The notes under the pieces: generated by a model
Seen by the model: the letters and a program-made list of their open reading frames with translations, nothing else
Database searches by the model: none
What the model was told of the DNA's origin: nothing
Shown here: in pieces, positions 32,412 through 41,124 of the stretch
Numbering within the stretch: the stretch's first letter is position 1
Layout: every line of letters begins with the position of its first letter
From: Acidimicrobiaceae bacterium
Lineage (GTDB): Bacteria > Actinomycetota > Acidimicrobiia > Acidimicrobiales > Ilumatobacteraceae
Direction of reading: 5' to 3'
DNA length: 64,000 nt
NCBI GenBank assembly: GCA_020637235.1
Contig: JACJWG010000004.1
Coordinates: 224,463 to 288,462, forward strand
Program-made: the position numbers and the translations under genes

Positions 32412-33239
32412 ATGCAGGAGCTGAACGGCAAGGTCGCGGTCATCACCGGGGGCGCGAGCGGGATCGGGCTCGCGCTGGCCCGCCGCTTCGCGGCCGAGGG
32501 CATGAAGGTGGTGCTCGCCGACATCGACGACGTCAGCTTGCGCGCCGCCGAGGTCGAGCTCGCCGAAGGCGGTACCGAGGTGCTCACCGTGCAGGCCGAC
32601 ACCTCGCTCGAGCCCGACGTGCAGGCACTGGCGGCGGCCACCATCGAGCGTTTCGGCGCGGCACACGTGCTGTGCAACAACGCCGGCGTGCTCGGCAAGG
32701 GCGATGCGTGGCGCGGCTCGTTCAGCACCTGGGAATGGATGATCGGGATCAACGTGTTCGGCGTCATCCACGGCATCCGTGCGTTCCTCCCGATCATGGA
32801 GGACCAGGGCGAGGGCCACATCGTCAACACCGCGTCGATGGCGGGTCTCGTCGCCGTGCCCGGCAACGCGCCGTACGGCACCTCGAAGGCCGCGGTGGTG
32901 GCCTTGAGCGAGAGCCTGTTCATCGAGCTCCGCGGCAGCGGCTCACCGGTCGGCGTCAGCGTGTTGTGCCCCGGCTTCGTGCAGACCAACTTGGTCGAGA
33001 CCCAGCAGTGGTCGGCCCGACTGGGTGCCGAGCCGGCGCCGACGTCGGCGCCGGTGCAGGTGATGGTGGACGAGGCGCTGAAGCAGGGCATCGCGTCGGG
33101 CATCGACGCGTCACTCGTCGCCGAGCAGGTGCTCGACGCGGTGCGGGCCGACCGGTTCTGGATCCTCACCCACGAGGACATGCGCCACCTGCCCGTCGAG
33201 CGCATGGAGCGCGCCGAGCGCCAGGAGAACCCGGCCTGA
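32412..33239 (+). CDS. Short-chain dehydrogenase/reductase (SDR)
   Basis: A 275-residue classical SDR. It shows VAVITGGASGIGLALARRF (cofactor site), LADID (D after beta 2 favours NAD(H)), LCNNAGV, NTASM and YGTSK, the catalytic Ser-Tyr-Lys set. It should oxidise or reduce a hydroxyl or carbonyl. It lacks the insert seen in mycofactocin-dependent SDRs. It converges with the second carotenoid oxygenase across a strong hairpin. Confidence 0.92.
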   Translation: MQELNGKVAVITGGASGIGLALARRFAAEGMKVVLADIDDVSLRAAEVELAEGGTEVLTVQADTSLEPDVQALAAATIERFGAAHVLCNNAGVLGKGDAWRGSFSTWEWMIGINVFGVIHGIRAFLPIMEDQGEGHIVNTASMAGLVAVPGNAPYGTSKAAVVALSESLFIELRGSGSPVGVSVLCPGFVQTNLVETQQWSARLGAEPAPTSAPVQVMVDEALKQGIASGIDASLVAEQVLDAVRADRFWILTHEDMRHLPVERMERAERQENPA

Positions 33240-33263
33240 GCTGACCCGCTCGGGCGGGTCAGC
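33240..33263. terminator. Bidirectional hairpin terminator
   Basis: GCTGACCCGC (33240-33249) pairs perfectly with GCGGGTCAGC (33254-33263) around TCGG. It starts at the base after the SDR stop and covers the stop of the convergent carotenoid oxygenase, so it can serve both. Confidence 0.75.
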
Positions 33264-34833
33264 CCGGGATCCAGGTCGCGTGGAACCCGTACGGCACGCG
33301 CTGGGGGAGTTCGATCCGCGCCACCGGGCCGGCGCCGACGTCGGTCGCGTCGACGATCGCCAGCTCGGTCGTGTCGGTGGCGTCGTCGTGGACGAATCCG
33401 AACAGCCAGCCGGCGTCCTCGGCCGGGTCGCTGCCGGCCGGCACGAACAGCCACTCCCCGGTGTGTGACGTGGGCCCCGGATCCCAGGTCACGCGAGTGC
33501 CGTCGCGGACGTCGTGCTTGATGAGCCCGCCGAGATCGACGGTGGCGTCGTTCTCGCGGGTGCCGGCCAGGTAGCCGTAGCGGTAGTCGCGCCCGAGCAC
33601 GCGAGGATCCCGGCTCGGCAGGTCGCCCGGGTTCTCGGTCTCGAGCACGTCGTCGGTCACCGAGCCGGTTGCGGTGTCGACGGTCCAGCGTCGCAGCGAC
33701 GCCTCGCCGCCGAAGAGGTCGCCCTCGGCGAACATCCGGCTGAGCCGGCACACGTCGAGCACCACCTGGTCGCCGCGACGGAACGCGTTGACACCGTGGA
33801 ACACGTAGCACGGCTCGATGTCGAACCAACGCAGCTGATCGGCGCCGCCGGCGAGCGGCATCACACCGATGCGCGCCCCGGCCTCGGGTGTCCAGCGGTA
33901 CGGGAACGCACCCGAGGCGGGGTTCTCGATGTAGGCGATCGCTGCGTCGATGTCGAACACGACCGGCAGGTCCCAGAACACGGCGTCGGTCTCGGTGATC
34001 GCGAAGTCGTGGATCATCGTGCTGTTGGGCAGCTCGATCGCCTCGGTGTGCACCATCGTGCCGTCGGGTTCGGTGACGTGGTACGTGAGGTAGGGCGGCG
34101 TGAAGCCGTACCCGAACGAGTGCAGGCGGCCGGTGACCGGGTCGATCTTCGGGTGCGCGGTGAACGACGACGTGAGCGCGCCGCCGAAGTCGTGAGGGCC
34201 GACCGTCGACAGGTCGCGCGCCGACAGTTCGTACGGGAAGCCGACCTCGCCGCTCGTGAGCAGCCGTCCGCCGTGCCAGATGGCCGACACGTTCGACTGG
34301 TTCGAGGCGCCGCCGGGCGCGCCCTGGCCGAACCCGAGCCCACCGTCGTAGAGCGGCGTGCGCACGTAGCGGTTGCGGTACCAGACGGCCTCGCCGCGCT
34401 CGACGTGCACGCCGTGCACCATGCCGTCGCCGAAGAACCAGTGGGGCGAGTCGCCGCTCGCCGGGTTCGAACCGTTGCGCACGTAGGTGCCAGTGAGCTC
34501 GGGCGGGATCGCGCCGCGCACCGTGAGCGTCGCCTGCTCCACCTCGCTCGTCACCGGCGCGAAGTTGCCCTGCATCCACCACGGCCGGGACGGGTCGATC
34601 GCCGCGGTGGCGGGCGGCGCGCTGGCGGGGACCGTCGTCGTCGCCGTGGAGGTGCTCGGTGCGGCGGTCGTCGGTGCGGCGGTGGCGGGGGCGGACGTGG
34701 ACGTCGCGCGCTCGGTGGTCGCCGGCGCGGTGGTGTCGTCGGACGCGCAGCCGCTCAGCCAGGCGGCGATCGGCGCGGCGCCGCCACCGAGCAGGCCCCA
34801 CCGCAGGACGTCACGACGGCTCGGGGTTCCCAT
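33259..34833 (-). CDS. Tat-exported lipoprotein carotenoid oxygenase
   Basis: A 524-residue carotenoid oxygenase. It opens with a twin-arginine signal (SRRDVLRWGLLGG) that ends in a lipobox-like WLSGC (Cys29), then a Thr/Ala/Pro linker to ~90. The propeller holds the iron histidines in SFTAHPKID, MIHDFAI, YVFHGVNAF and YGFHATW. So the enzyme is predicted folded, iron-loaded, exported and lipid-anchored outside the membrane, which is unusual for this family. The substrate is unknown. It is a paralogue of the gene at 7012. The divergent methyltransferase starts 95 bp away. Confidence 0.9.
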   Translation of the reverse strand: MGTPSRRDVLRWGLLGGGAAPIAAWLSGCASDDTTAPATTERATSTSAPATAAPTTAAPSTSTATTTVPASAPPATAAIDPSRPWWMQGNFAPVTSEVEQATLTVRGAIPPELTGTYVRNGSNPASGDSPHWFFGDGMVHGVHVERGEAVWYRNRYVRTPLYDGGLGFGQGAPGGASNQSNVSAIWHGGRLLTSGEVGFPYELSARDLSTVGPHDFGGALTSSFTAHPKIDPVTGRLHSFGYGFTPPYLTYHVTEPDGTMVHTEAIELPNSTMIHDFAITETDAVFWDLPVVFDIDAAIAYIENPASGAFPYRWTPEAGARIGVMPLAGGADQLRWFDIEPCYVFHGVNAFRRGDQVVLDVCRLSRMFAEGDLFGGEASLRRWTVDTATGSVTDDVLETENPGDLPSRDPRVLGRDYRYGYLAGTRENDATVDLGGLIKHDVRDGTRVTWDPGPTSHTGEWLFVPAGSDPAEDAGWLFGFVHDDATDTTELAIVDATDVGAGPVARIELPQRVPYGFHATWIPG

Positions 34834-34915
34834 CGCCGCAGTGTGCCACGGCGGGACGGGGCCGGCGTCACCCACGATCGCGCGGAGGGTGCTCGGTTGC
34901 GCGCGGCCCATGCCG

Positions 34916-34921
34916 TACCAT
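34916..34921 (+). promoter_or_regulatory. -10 box of a leaderless promoter (DNA methyltransferase)
   Basis: TACCAT with a 7-nt spacer before ATG 34929; this supports that start. Confidence 0.5.
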
Positions 34922-34928
34922 CGGCCGG

Positions 34929-36410
34929 ATGGCCGAACGTACGCGCGGGACGACCACGCCCCAACCCAGCCGTCCTCGCACGCGCTCCGTCACCGTGCCG
35001 CACCCTGGCATCCCCGGGGTCGTCCCGGGCACCGCTCGCGCTCGCGGCACGGCGACGTCGAACTTCGGGGTCTCCAAGCGCGAGAACCACGACGCCTCGG
35101 CGTTCTACGCCCGTTTCCACGCCCCCGAGGTGAGCGCCGACGAGACGATCCAGCCGGCCGCCGTCGTCGACCGGATCGTGGTCGGTGACGCCCGCGACAT
35201 GCACGACGTGGCCGACAACTCGGTGGCCCTGGTGGTCACCTCACCGCCGTACTTCGCGGGCAAGGCGTACGAGGAGGCGCTGGGCGAGGGCGGCATCCCG
35301 GCCACCTATCTCGAGTACCTGCAGATGCTGCGCGACGTGTTCGCCGAATGTGTCCGGGTGCTCGAGCCCGGTGGCCGCATCGCCGTGAACGTCGCCAACC
35401 TCGGCCGGCGTCCGTACCGATCGTTGTCGGCCGACGTCACCTCCATCCTGCAGGACGACCTGCGGATGCTGCTGCGGGGCGAGATCGTGTGGGTGAAACA
35501 GCGCGGTGCGTCCGGATCGTGCGCCTGGGGATCGTTCCAGCGGCCCGGCAACCCGGTGCTGCGCGACGTGAGCGAACGGATCGTGGTGGCGAGCAAGGGC
35601 CGCTTCGACCGTGCGGTCGACGCGAAGAAGCGGGCCCGTCGTGGGCTGCCGGCGGTGAGCAGTCTCACCCGCGACGAGTTCATGGAGGCCACGCTCGACA
35701 TCTGGGAGATGCCGGCCGAGAGCGCCTCGCGTGTCGGTCACCCGGCACCGTTCCCGGTGTCGTTGCCCGAACGGCTCATCCACCTGCACACCTACGTCGA
35801 CGACGTGGTGCTCGACCCGTTCATGGGGTCGGGGAGCACCGCGGTGGCCGCCCTGCGCACCGGTCGTCACTACGTGGGGTACGACACCGACGCGGGGTAC
35901 GTGGCTGCGGCCGACGCGCGTGTGGCCCGCGAACGCCTCGTGCTCGCCGAGCAGGTGCGCCCGGCTCCGGTGGAGCTCGCGCCGGGCGACGCCCGCGACG
36001 GCGACCCGATCCGCGCCGGCTGGGCCGCCAAGGACGTCGCCCGGCGACGCCTGCTGGAGGCGGGGTTCACCGAGGTGACCGACGACGCGACGGTCACCAC
36101 CGGCGTCCAGCCCACGTTTCGCGCGCAGGCGCCCGACGGCACCACCTGGTGGTTCGAGGTCGCCGGCGGCCGCACCGGATCGCGCCCCGGCCTCGCCCGG
36201 CAGGAGCACGTGTGGAAGGCGATCGCGAAGGGTGCGATCGTGCAGGCGATCGCACCCGACCACCGCTACGCCGTGCTGGCGTGGGGTCGGGCCAGCGCCG
36301 CATCGGGAGGCCGGGCGATCGACTCGGTCACGGGCCCGGGACGTGCCGTCGCCGCCGTGATCGACCTGTCGGCCGCCGGCAGCGTCGACGCACTCCGTTC
36401 CCTCGCCTGA
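34929..36410 (+). CDS. Solitary DNA methyltransferase with C-terminal nuclease-like domain
   Basis: A 493-residue protein. The N6-adenine/N4-cytosine methyltransferase domain (~80-345) has the catalytic TSPPY (104-108) before the AdoMet motif DPFMGSGS (296-303), the beta-class order. Residues ~365-455 form a separate domain, AKDVARRRLLEAGFTEV followed by DGTTWWFEVAGG, resembling a PD-(D/E)xK fold with the Asp and Lys positions lost, so it may bind DNA without cutting it (inference). No restriction nuclease is adjacent. The target site is unknown; an epigenetic or orphan role is possible. Confidence 0.85.
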   Translation: MAERTRGTTTPQPSRPRTRSVTVPHPGIPGVVPGTARARGTATSNFGVSKRENHDASAFYARFHAPEVSADETIQPAAVVDRIVVGDARDMHDVADNSVALVVTSPPYFAGKAYEEALGEGGIPATYLEYLQMLRDVFAECVRVLEPGGRIAVNVANLGRRPYRSLSADVTSILQDDLRMLLRGEIVWVKQRGASGSCAWGSFQRPGNPVLRDVSERIVVASKGRFDRAVDAKKRARRGLPAVSSLTRDEFMEATLDIWEMPAESASRVGHPAPFPVSLPERLIHLHTYVDDVVLDPFMGSGSTAVAALRTGRHYVGYDTDAGYVAAADARVARERLVLAEQVRPAPVELAPGDARDGDPIRAGWAAKDVARRRLLEAGFTEVTDDATVTTGVQPTFRAQAPDGTTWWFEVAGGRTGSRPGLARQEHVWKAIAKGAIVQAIAPDHRYAVLAWGRASAASGGRAIDSVTGPGRAVAAVIDLSAAGSVDALRSLA

Positions 36411-36417
36411 CGCCCCC

Positions 36418-36434
36418 GATCCCGGGACGGGATC
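36418..36434. terminator. Small hairpin at a convergent gene end
   Basis: GATCCCG (36418-36424) pairs with CGGGATC (36428-36434) around GGA, between the methyltransferase stop and the yaaA stop. A 7-bp stem without a T tract, so support is modest. Confidence 0.4.
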
Positions 36435-37155
36435 AGAGGTCGTGGAGGAACACGTCGAAGCGGGCATCCTGCCATCGCTCCAGCGCCCCGAGTGGATGGC
36501 CGCCGGTGGCGAGCACGTGCCGAGCGAGGCGACCCTTGGCGGCCTTGGCGTCGTGGCCGGCCACCTTGCCGTCGCGCTCGACGAACGTCACCGACACGCC
36601 CCGCACGCCCTCGGGCACCCAGGCGGCCCGGTGCTCGTTCGGCAGCAGGTCGACGACGAACCGGCGGCGAGCCCACCCGTTGATCGCGTCGGACACCGCC
36701 GGACGCCACCAGGTGGCCATCCGGCCGAGCGGGGACAGGCTCGCGCCCATCTTCAACCGGTAGTCCGGCACGGGGTCGTCGACCCCCACCACGCCGAGCA
36801 GTGCCGAGACCACGACGATCGAGCGGTGTGCCCGTCGACGTGCATCGTCGTCGAGGCTCGCGAGGGCGAGGTGATCCCACACCACGCCGGTGTACCGCTC
36901 GCCGGCGCGGCGCACGGGTGCGCCGAGGAGGGACGAGTTCGACGACTGCGCCCTGGCGAGATGCCCACCGCCCACACCCAGCAGTCGTTCGTCACCCCCA
37001 CCCGCTGCGGCGAGCGCTCGTGCCACTCGTTCGCGCCGCTCGGCCAGGAGCCGCCAGCGTGCCGCGCCGCTCGCCGGGTCCCAGCGCCCACGGCCACCGG
37101 GCGCCTTGCCTTCGCTCGGCGGCAGCAGCAGCGCCACCGCCACGTCGTCGTTCAC
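36433..37155 (-). CDS. yaaA: YaaA-family (DUF328) peroxide stress protein
   Basis: A 240-residue protein. LLLPPSEGKAPGG at the N-terminus, YTGVVWDHL, DYRLKMGASL and a C-terminal GGHPLGALERWQDARFDVFL match YaaA/DUF328. In E. coli YaaA lowers iron-driven DNA damage during peroxide stress, apparently by binding DNA. The start GTG 37155 has GGAGGGG 8 nt upstream, which overlaps the end of the upstream regulator gene, so the two are likely co-transcribed. Confidence 0.9.
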   Translation of the reverse strand: MNDDVAVALLLPPSEGKAPGGRGRWDPASGAARWRLLAERRERVARALAAAGGGDERLLGVGGGHLARAQSSNSSLLGAPVRRAGERYTGVVWDHLALASLDDDARRRAHRSIVVVSALLGVVGVDDPVPDYRLKMGASLSPLGRMATWWRPAVSDAINGWARRRFVVDLLPNEHRAAWVPEGVRGVSVTFVERDGKVAGHDAKAAKGRLARHVLATGGHPLGALERWQDARFDVFLHDL

Positions 37156-37159
37156 CCGC

Positions 37160-40100
37160 TCAGCCCCTCCTGGTCGACCACGGCATCGCCGTCGGCGCTG
37201 GCAGCGGCGCGACGTCCGCCGGTCCAGGTCCAGCAGGCGGTGACGGTACCGGCACCGGTTCGACCTGTCGCATCGTCACCCGGTGCAGGAGCACCCGGGT
37301 GGTGGCGCTCACCTCCACACCGAGCTCCTCCATCGCCTCGCTGAGACGGGCGACCGAGCGGCGCACGCCGGCCGCGTCGTCGAGCCGCAGGTCGGCGGCG
37401 ATCGCGAGCCGGTGCGCCTGTTCACGATACGGGTCGATGTCGAGCACCTCGAGCGCGAGGCGTTTGGCCTCCGACGCGGCGCCCGCAGCGATGTGCAACT
37501 CGCCGAGGCGCAACCACGATTCCACCTGTCGCTGCCGGACGCGCTCGACCGCACCGGCGACATCCACCACGTCGTCGAGGTCGGCGTACGGCACGCCGCG
37601 CCAGTGGCTCACCATCGTCGTCAGCACCTCGCGTTCGGTGGCGAGTTCGCAGGCGCGGTCGAGACGTCGTGCCAGTTCGTCCACCTCCCACGCGTCGATG
37701 CGCAGCTGCGGCGATGCGTGCAGCGCGATCGAGGTCTGGTCCACTCGCAGGTGGAAGCCCGGCGCGCCGGTCGGCCGGTCGGGCTCGAGCACCTTTCGCA
37801 GGTGAGTGAGCGTGACCCGGAGGTTCTTGGCAGCTGCGTCGGGTGCACGATCGGGCCAGAGCAGGGCGAGGGCACGATCGCGAGCAATGGTGCGCTCGAG
37901 CACCAGCACCTCCAGCAGTTGCCGCACCCGACCGCGCCGCAGCTCGGGAGCCGACGACGTCACCCCGCCGTGCCGGACCTCCAACGGGCCGAGCACCAGG
38001 ATCTCCGACGTCGACGCGGGCGTGCTCGGCAGCCGGGCCTGCAGCTCGGCGGCGCCGTGCAGGTGATGACGACCTGGCACGGCTCGTCGGGCGAGCTCGT
38101 CCATCGCCGCCGGTCCCACCAGGCCGCACACCTCGCGCCAGACCTCGTCGGCTCGCGGATCGCCGAGCGTCACCAGCCCGGCCACCAGTTCCACCGTCCA
38201 CGGCAACGGCAGATGGCTCACGACGGCCGGTGTCGGTGGGAGCGGGCCCGGACGGCGTCCGGCGCGCACGGCGAGCAGGGCCGCCGCGCTCGCGCACGCC
38301 GCGACGTGGTCGGGGCCGAGCAGCACCGAACCCCAGTACTCACGCAACACCGGCGACAGCACCCAGCCGATCGCGGGGAAACGTCGGAGGTGGCGTTCGG
38401 CGAGTTGGTCGGTCACCGGATACCGGGCCAGGTGTTCGTCGTACACCTGCGCAGCGAGGGCCTCGTCACCGGCCATCACGTGGCGCACGGCCGAGGCGTA
38501 GGTGAGGTGCGCGGAGTCGCGCCCGTTGTCGAACGCCAGCCCGGCGATCGTCCCGTCGGCCCAGATGGCCTCGAGCGCCCGACGATCGCCGAGCGTGGCG
38601 TCGATCACCGTGGTCATGCAGCTGCCGACGAAGGTGTCGCGGTCGTTGGCGGCGTCGAGTCGGTTGATGCCGATCCCGCTCCGATACGCGGCCGTCGGAT
38701 CACCGGCGAACCAGCGCGCGAGCGCCGGGAGGCCGCCGAGGTACGACTCGCCACCGCGGAACCAGGTGTCCGCGAACGCGATCGACTCGTGGGCGCGACC
38801 GGCCATCCAGAGGGCCTGCAGATAGAGGCGTCCCATGAGTCGGGTGCCTTCCAGCGGCAGCCTCGCCCACGGCAGGTCGCGTACGGTGGTGATCACGGTG
38901 TCCGGGTCGCCGGCGAGGTCGGCGCCCACCGCAGGGATACCGGCGCGGAGCAGGTCGAGGACCGGATCGCCGTTCGGTGCGATCTCGGTGGCCCGCATCG
39001 CCAGGGGGAACAGCGCGCCGAAGTCCTGTTGGGCATGGGCGATCACCGCGGCCGAGGCGAGCGCCGTGGTCTCGAGGTCGAGGTCGCCCGCCGCACGTGC
39101 GGCGCGCAGCACGTCGTCGACGGCCGGGCCGACCGACGGGTCCTTCGAGTCGATCGTGTACCGCACCAGTGCGTCGAGCAACCGGATCGCCGGGCCGCGC
39201 TCGGCGATCCGGCGCAGCCACGGTCGGACCGTGTCGATCGGGATGTGGTTGAGGTTCGCGCGCACCATCGCGTGGGCGATGCGATCGAGCAAGGCCATGT
39301 CGCCGGTGTCGAGCGCGATCTGCGCCGCCCGCGCCGGCTGCTCGAGGTCGAGGAGATGCTCGATCGCTCGGTCCTGCAGGGTACGCAGCACCTGAGCAGG
39401 GAACGAGGTGCGGAGCGCTTCGTCCCAGAGTTGGTGCGCGCTGTGGCGGCCGTCGGGGGTGCGCGCCACGAGCGGGACGCCGCGCAGGACGTCGGCGACC
39501 TCCACCTGGCGCCCCACCACCAGCGACACCGACGTGTCGTCGGCCGGCCCGACGAGTGCGAGCGCGAGCAGGGCGAGGCGACGGTCGTCGTCGAGCGAGG
39601 CGAGCACCTCCTCGATCAGGAAATCGCGATCGGCTCCGGCCGGCGCCGCCAGACCGAGCCGGACGAGCGCCGGCCAACCACCGAGAGAGGAGACGTCCGT
39701 GGCGGCACGACCGGCCGAGCGGGCGAGTGCCTCCACCTCGGCGGTGCTGAACGCGAGGTCGGCCTCGCCGAGGTCGAGTACCCCGCCGGCTGCGCGCAGG
39801 CGTGCCAGCGGGAGGCAGATCGGCGTACGGGAGGCCAGCACGAGGTGTCCGTTGGCGGGAAGCCGTCGGACGAGCTCCACCAGCAACCGCTCGGCCGACG
39901 ACCCTGCCGGCACCAGGTGGACGTCGTCGAGCACGAGGCAGAGGTCGAGGGGGGAGACATCGGTGATCGCCCGTTCGACCGCTGCGGCGACGGCGTCGAG
40001 CCAGGCGCCGATCGTCGCGATGCCGCGCGGTCCCTCCACGCCGAGCTGGTCGAGCAGCGCGTGGCCCAGACGTTCGGCGTCTTCGTCGCCGGGCCGGCAC

Positions 40101-40303
40101 GTCACCCAGGCGTCGAGACCGAGTGGTTGGACGTGATTGTGGCGCACCGCCTGCGCCAGCGCGGTCGACTTGCCGAAGCCAGCGCCGGCCACCACACACA
40201 CGACCGGCACGCGGAAGCGGTCGTGGAGTCGCTCGAGGAGCTGCGGGCGCGCGAGCTCGTCGTCGACGGGGTCGGGCACCGAGCGACGTCTCACGGCGCG
40301 CAT
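37160..40303 (-). CDS. Large AAA-type transcriptional activator with SARP-like BTAD end
   Basis: A 1047-residue regulator. The N-terminal NTPase has Walker A VAGAGFGKST (~38-47) and Walker B LCLVLDDVHL (121-130), followed by a MalT-like helical-repeat region. An OmpR/SARP-type winged helix (~768-865, LGPLEVRHGG, LRVTLTHLRKVLEP) and a bacterial transcriptional activator domain (~866-1010) close the protein. It should bind DNA through the C-terminal HTH once a ligand or partner is sensed. It is divergent from an ECF sigma gene with 13-nt direct repeats between them. yaaA follows 4 nt after the stop. The order, NTPase first and HTH/BTAD last, is the reverse of most SARPs. Confidence 0.87.
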   Translation of the reverse strand: MRAVRRRSVPDPVDDELARPQLLERLHDRFRVPVVCVVAGAGFGKSTALAQAVRHNHVQPLGLDAWVTCRPGDEDAERLGHALLDQLGVEGPRGIATIGAWLDAVAAAVERAITDVSPLDLCLVLDDVHLVPAGSSAERLLVELVRRLPANGHLVLASRTPICLPLARLRAAGGVLDLGEADLAFSTAEVEALARSAGRAATDVSSLGGWPALVRLGLAAPAGADRDFLIEEVLASLDDDRRLALLALALVGPADDTSVSLVVGRQVEVADVLRGVPLVARTPDGRHSAHQLWDEALRTSFPAQVLRTLQDRAIEHLLDLEQPARAAQIALDTGDMALLDRIAHAMVRANLNHIPIDTVRPWLRRIAERGPAIRLLDALVRYTIDSKDPSVGPAVDDVLRAARAAGDLDLETTALASAAVIAHAQQDFGALFPLAMRATEIAPNGDPVLDLLRAGIPAVGADLAGDPDTVITTVRDLPWARLPLEGTRLMGRLYLQALWMAGRAHESIAFADTWFRGGESYLGGLPALARWFAGDPTAAYRSGIGINRLDAANDRDTFVGSCMTTVIDATLGDRRALEAIWADGTIAGLAFDNGRDSAHLTYASAVRHVMAGDEALAAQVYDEHLARYPVTDQLAERHLRRFPAIGWVLSPVLREYWGSVLLGPDHVAACASAAALLAVRAGRRPGPLPPTPAVVSHLPLPWTVELVAGLVTLGDPRADEVWREVCGLVGPAAMDELARRAVPGRHHLHGAAELQARLPSTPASTSEILVLGPLEVRHGGVTSSAPELRRGRVRQLLEVLVLERTIARDRALALLWPDRAPDAAAKNLRVTLTHLRKVLEPDRPTGAPGFHLRVDQTSIALHASPQLRIDAWEVDELARRLDRACELATEREVLTTMVSHWRGVPYADLDDVVDVAGAVERVRQRQVESWLRLGELHIAAGAASEAKRLALEVLDIDPYREQAHRLAIAADLRLDDAAGVRRSVARLSEAMEELGVEVSATTRVLLHRVTMRQVEPVPVPSPPAGPGPADVAPLPAPTAMPWSTRRG

Positions 40304-40324
40304 CTTCGCGCATGCGCAGCCAGT

Positions 40325-40363
40325 CGCTCGCCGTGAGCGCTCGCCGTTAGCGCTCGGTTAACG
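40325..40363. promoter_or_regulatory. Direct 13-nt repeats between regulator and sigma factor
   Basis: CGCTCGCCGTGAG (40325-40337), CGCTCGCCGTTAG (40338-40350) and a partial CGCTCGGTTAACG (40351-40363) run in tandem. SARP/BTAD proteins usually bind short direct repeats spaced about one helical turn apart, so this could be the operator of the adjoining regulator acting on both genes. Confidence 0.5.
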
Positions 40364-40400
40364 CGGTTGTCGTGGGATGGCGGTTCAGGAGGGAGGAGCC

Positions 40401-41009
40401 ATGGGGAGATGGCGGGTCGCCACGGCGGCGTCGCTCGGTCATGCCGACGACGCGACACTGGTCGCATGGGTGCTCGATGGCGACGACGATGCGTTCGCGG
40501 AGCTGTACCGGCGTCACGAGGGTGCCGTGCGGCGCGCGTTGTCGGACAACGTCCACGATCCCGAGCGACGGCGCGAGCTCGTCCAGGAGTGCTTCGCCCG
40601 CGCGCATTCGCGACTCCGGTTGCTGCGCGACGCGTCCCGTTTCCGACCCTGGGTGCTGCAGATCGCGCGCAATGCGGCGATCGACGACCTCCGCGCTCGG
40701 GTGCAGGTGCGCCTCGAGCCGCTCGACGAGACGGCCCTCGGCGGCGACGACCGCGACGATCCCGAGTCGACGGCCGAGCTGCAAGTGCTGGCGGCCGCCG
40801 TGCAGGCCGGCATCGCCAACCTGTCCCCTCGTGATGCTGCGGCGATCTCGATGGTGGTGCACATGGGGTTCGGGCCGGCAGAGGTGGCCGCGGCACTCGA
40901 CATCAGTTACGGCAACGCGAAGGTGGTGCTGCATCGCGCCCGGCAGCGACTGCGTGAGGCGCTCGTCCGCCAGGAACTGCTCCACCCCGCTGCTCGCGTC
41001 CCCGCCTGA
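40401..41009 (+). CDS. ECF RNA polymerase sigma factor
   Basis: A 202-residue sigma-70 family protein. Region 2 (~15-95) reads DDAFAELYRRHEGAVRRAL...LVQECFARAHSRL...FRPWVLQIARNAAIDDLR. Region 4 (~125-190) reads LSPRDAAAISMVVHMGFGPAEVAAALDISYGNAKVVLHRARQRLREAL. No anti-sigma gene is adjacent. The frame opens at 40377, but a Shine-Dalgarno (AGGAGGGAGGAG) lies before ATG 40401. It is divergent from the BTAD regulator, which may control it. Confidence 0.93.
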   Translation: MGRWRVATAASLGHADDATLVAWVLDGDDDAFAELYRRHEGAVRRALSDNVHDPERRRELVQECFARAHSRLRLLRDASRFRPWVLQIARNAAIDDLRARVQVRLEPLDETALGGDDRDDPESTAELQVLAAAVQAGIANLSPRDAAAISMVVHMGFGPAEVAAALDISYGNAKVVLHRARQRLREALVRQELLHPAARVPA

Positions 41010-41066
41010 GCCCGCTGACCCGCCCCCGTCGAGCCGCCTCCTCGGCGGCGCTCCGGCGCGCCCAGC

Positions 41067-41108
41067 GGCTGCTCCGAACCGGCTGCTCCGAACCGGCTGC
41101 TCCGAACC
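41067..41108. repeat. Three tandem copies of a 14-nt unit
   Basis: GGCTGCTCCGAACC at 41067, 41081 and 41095, lying between the sigma-factor stop and the small gene at 41125. No gene function is seen. Confidence 0.9.
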
Positions 41109-41124
41109 GGGCGGGTACGGCCGG

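Noticed and set aside
37283..40336. An open frame of ~1017 codons on the plus strand opposite the BTAD regulator
   Set aside because: It is antisense to a gene with clear NTPase, HTH and BTAD motifs. Its own translation is low-complexity and has no domain.
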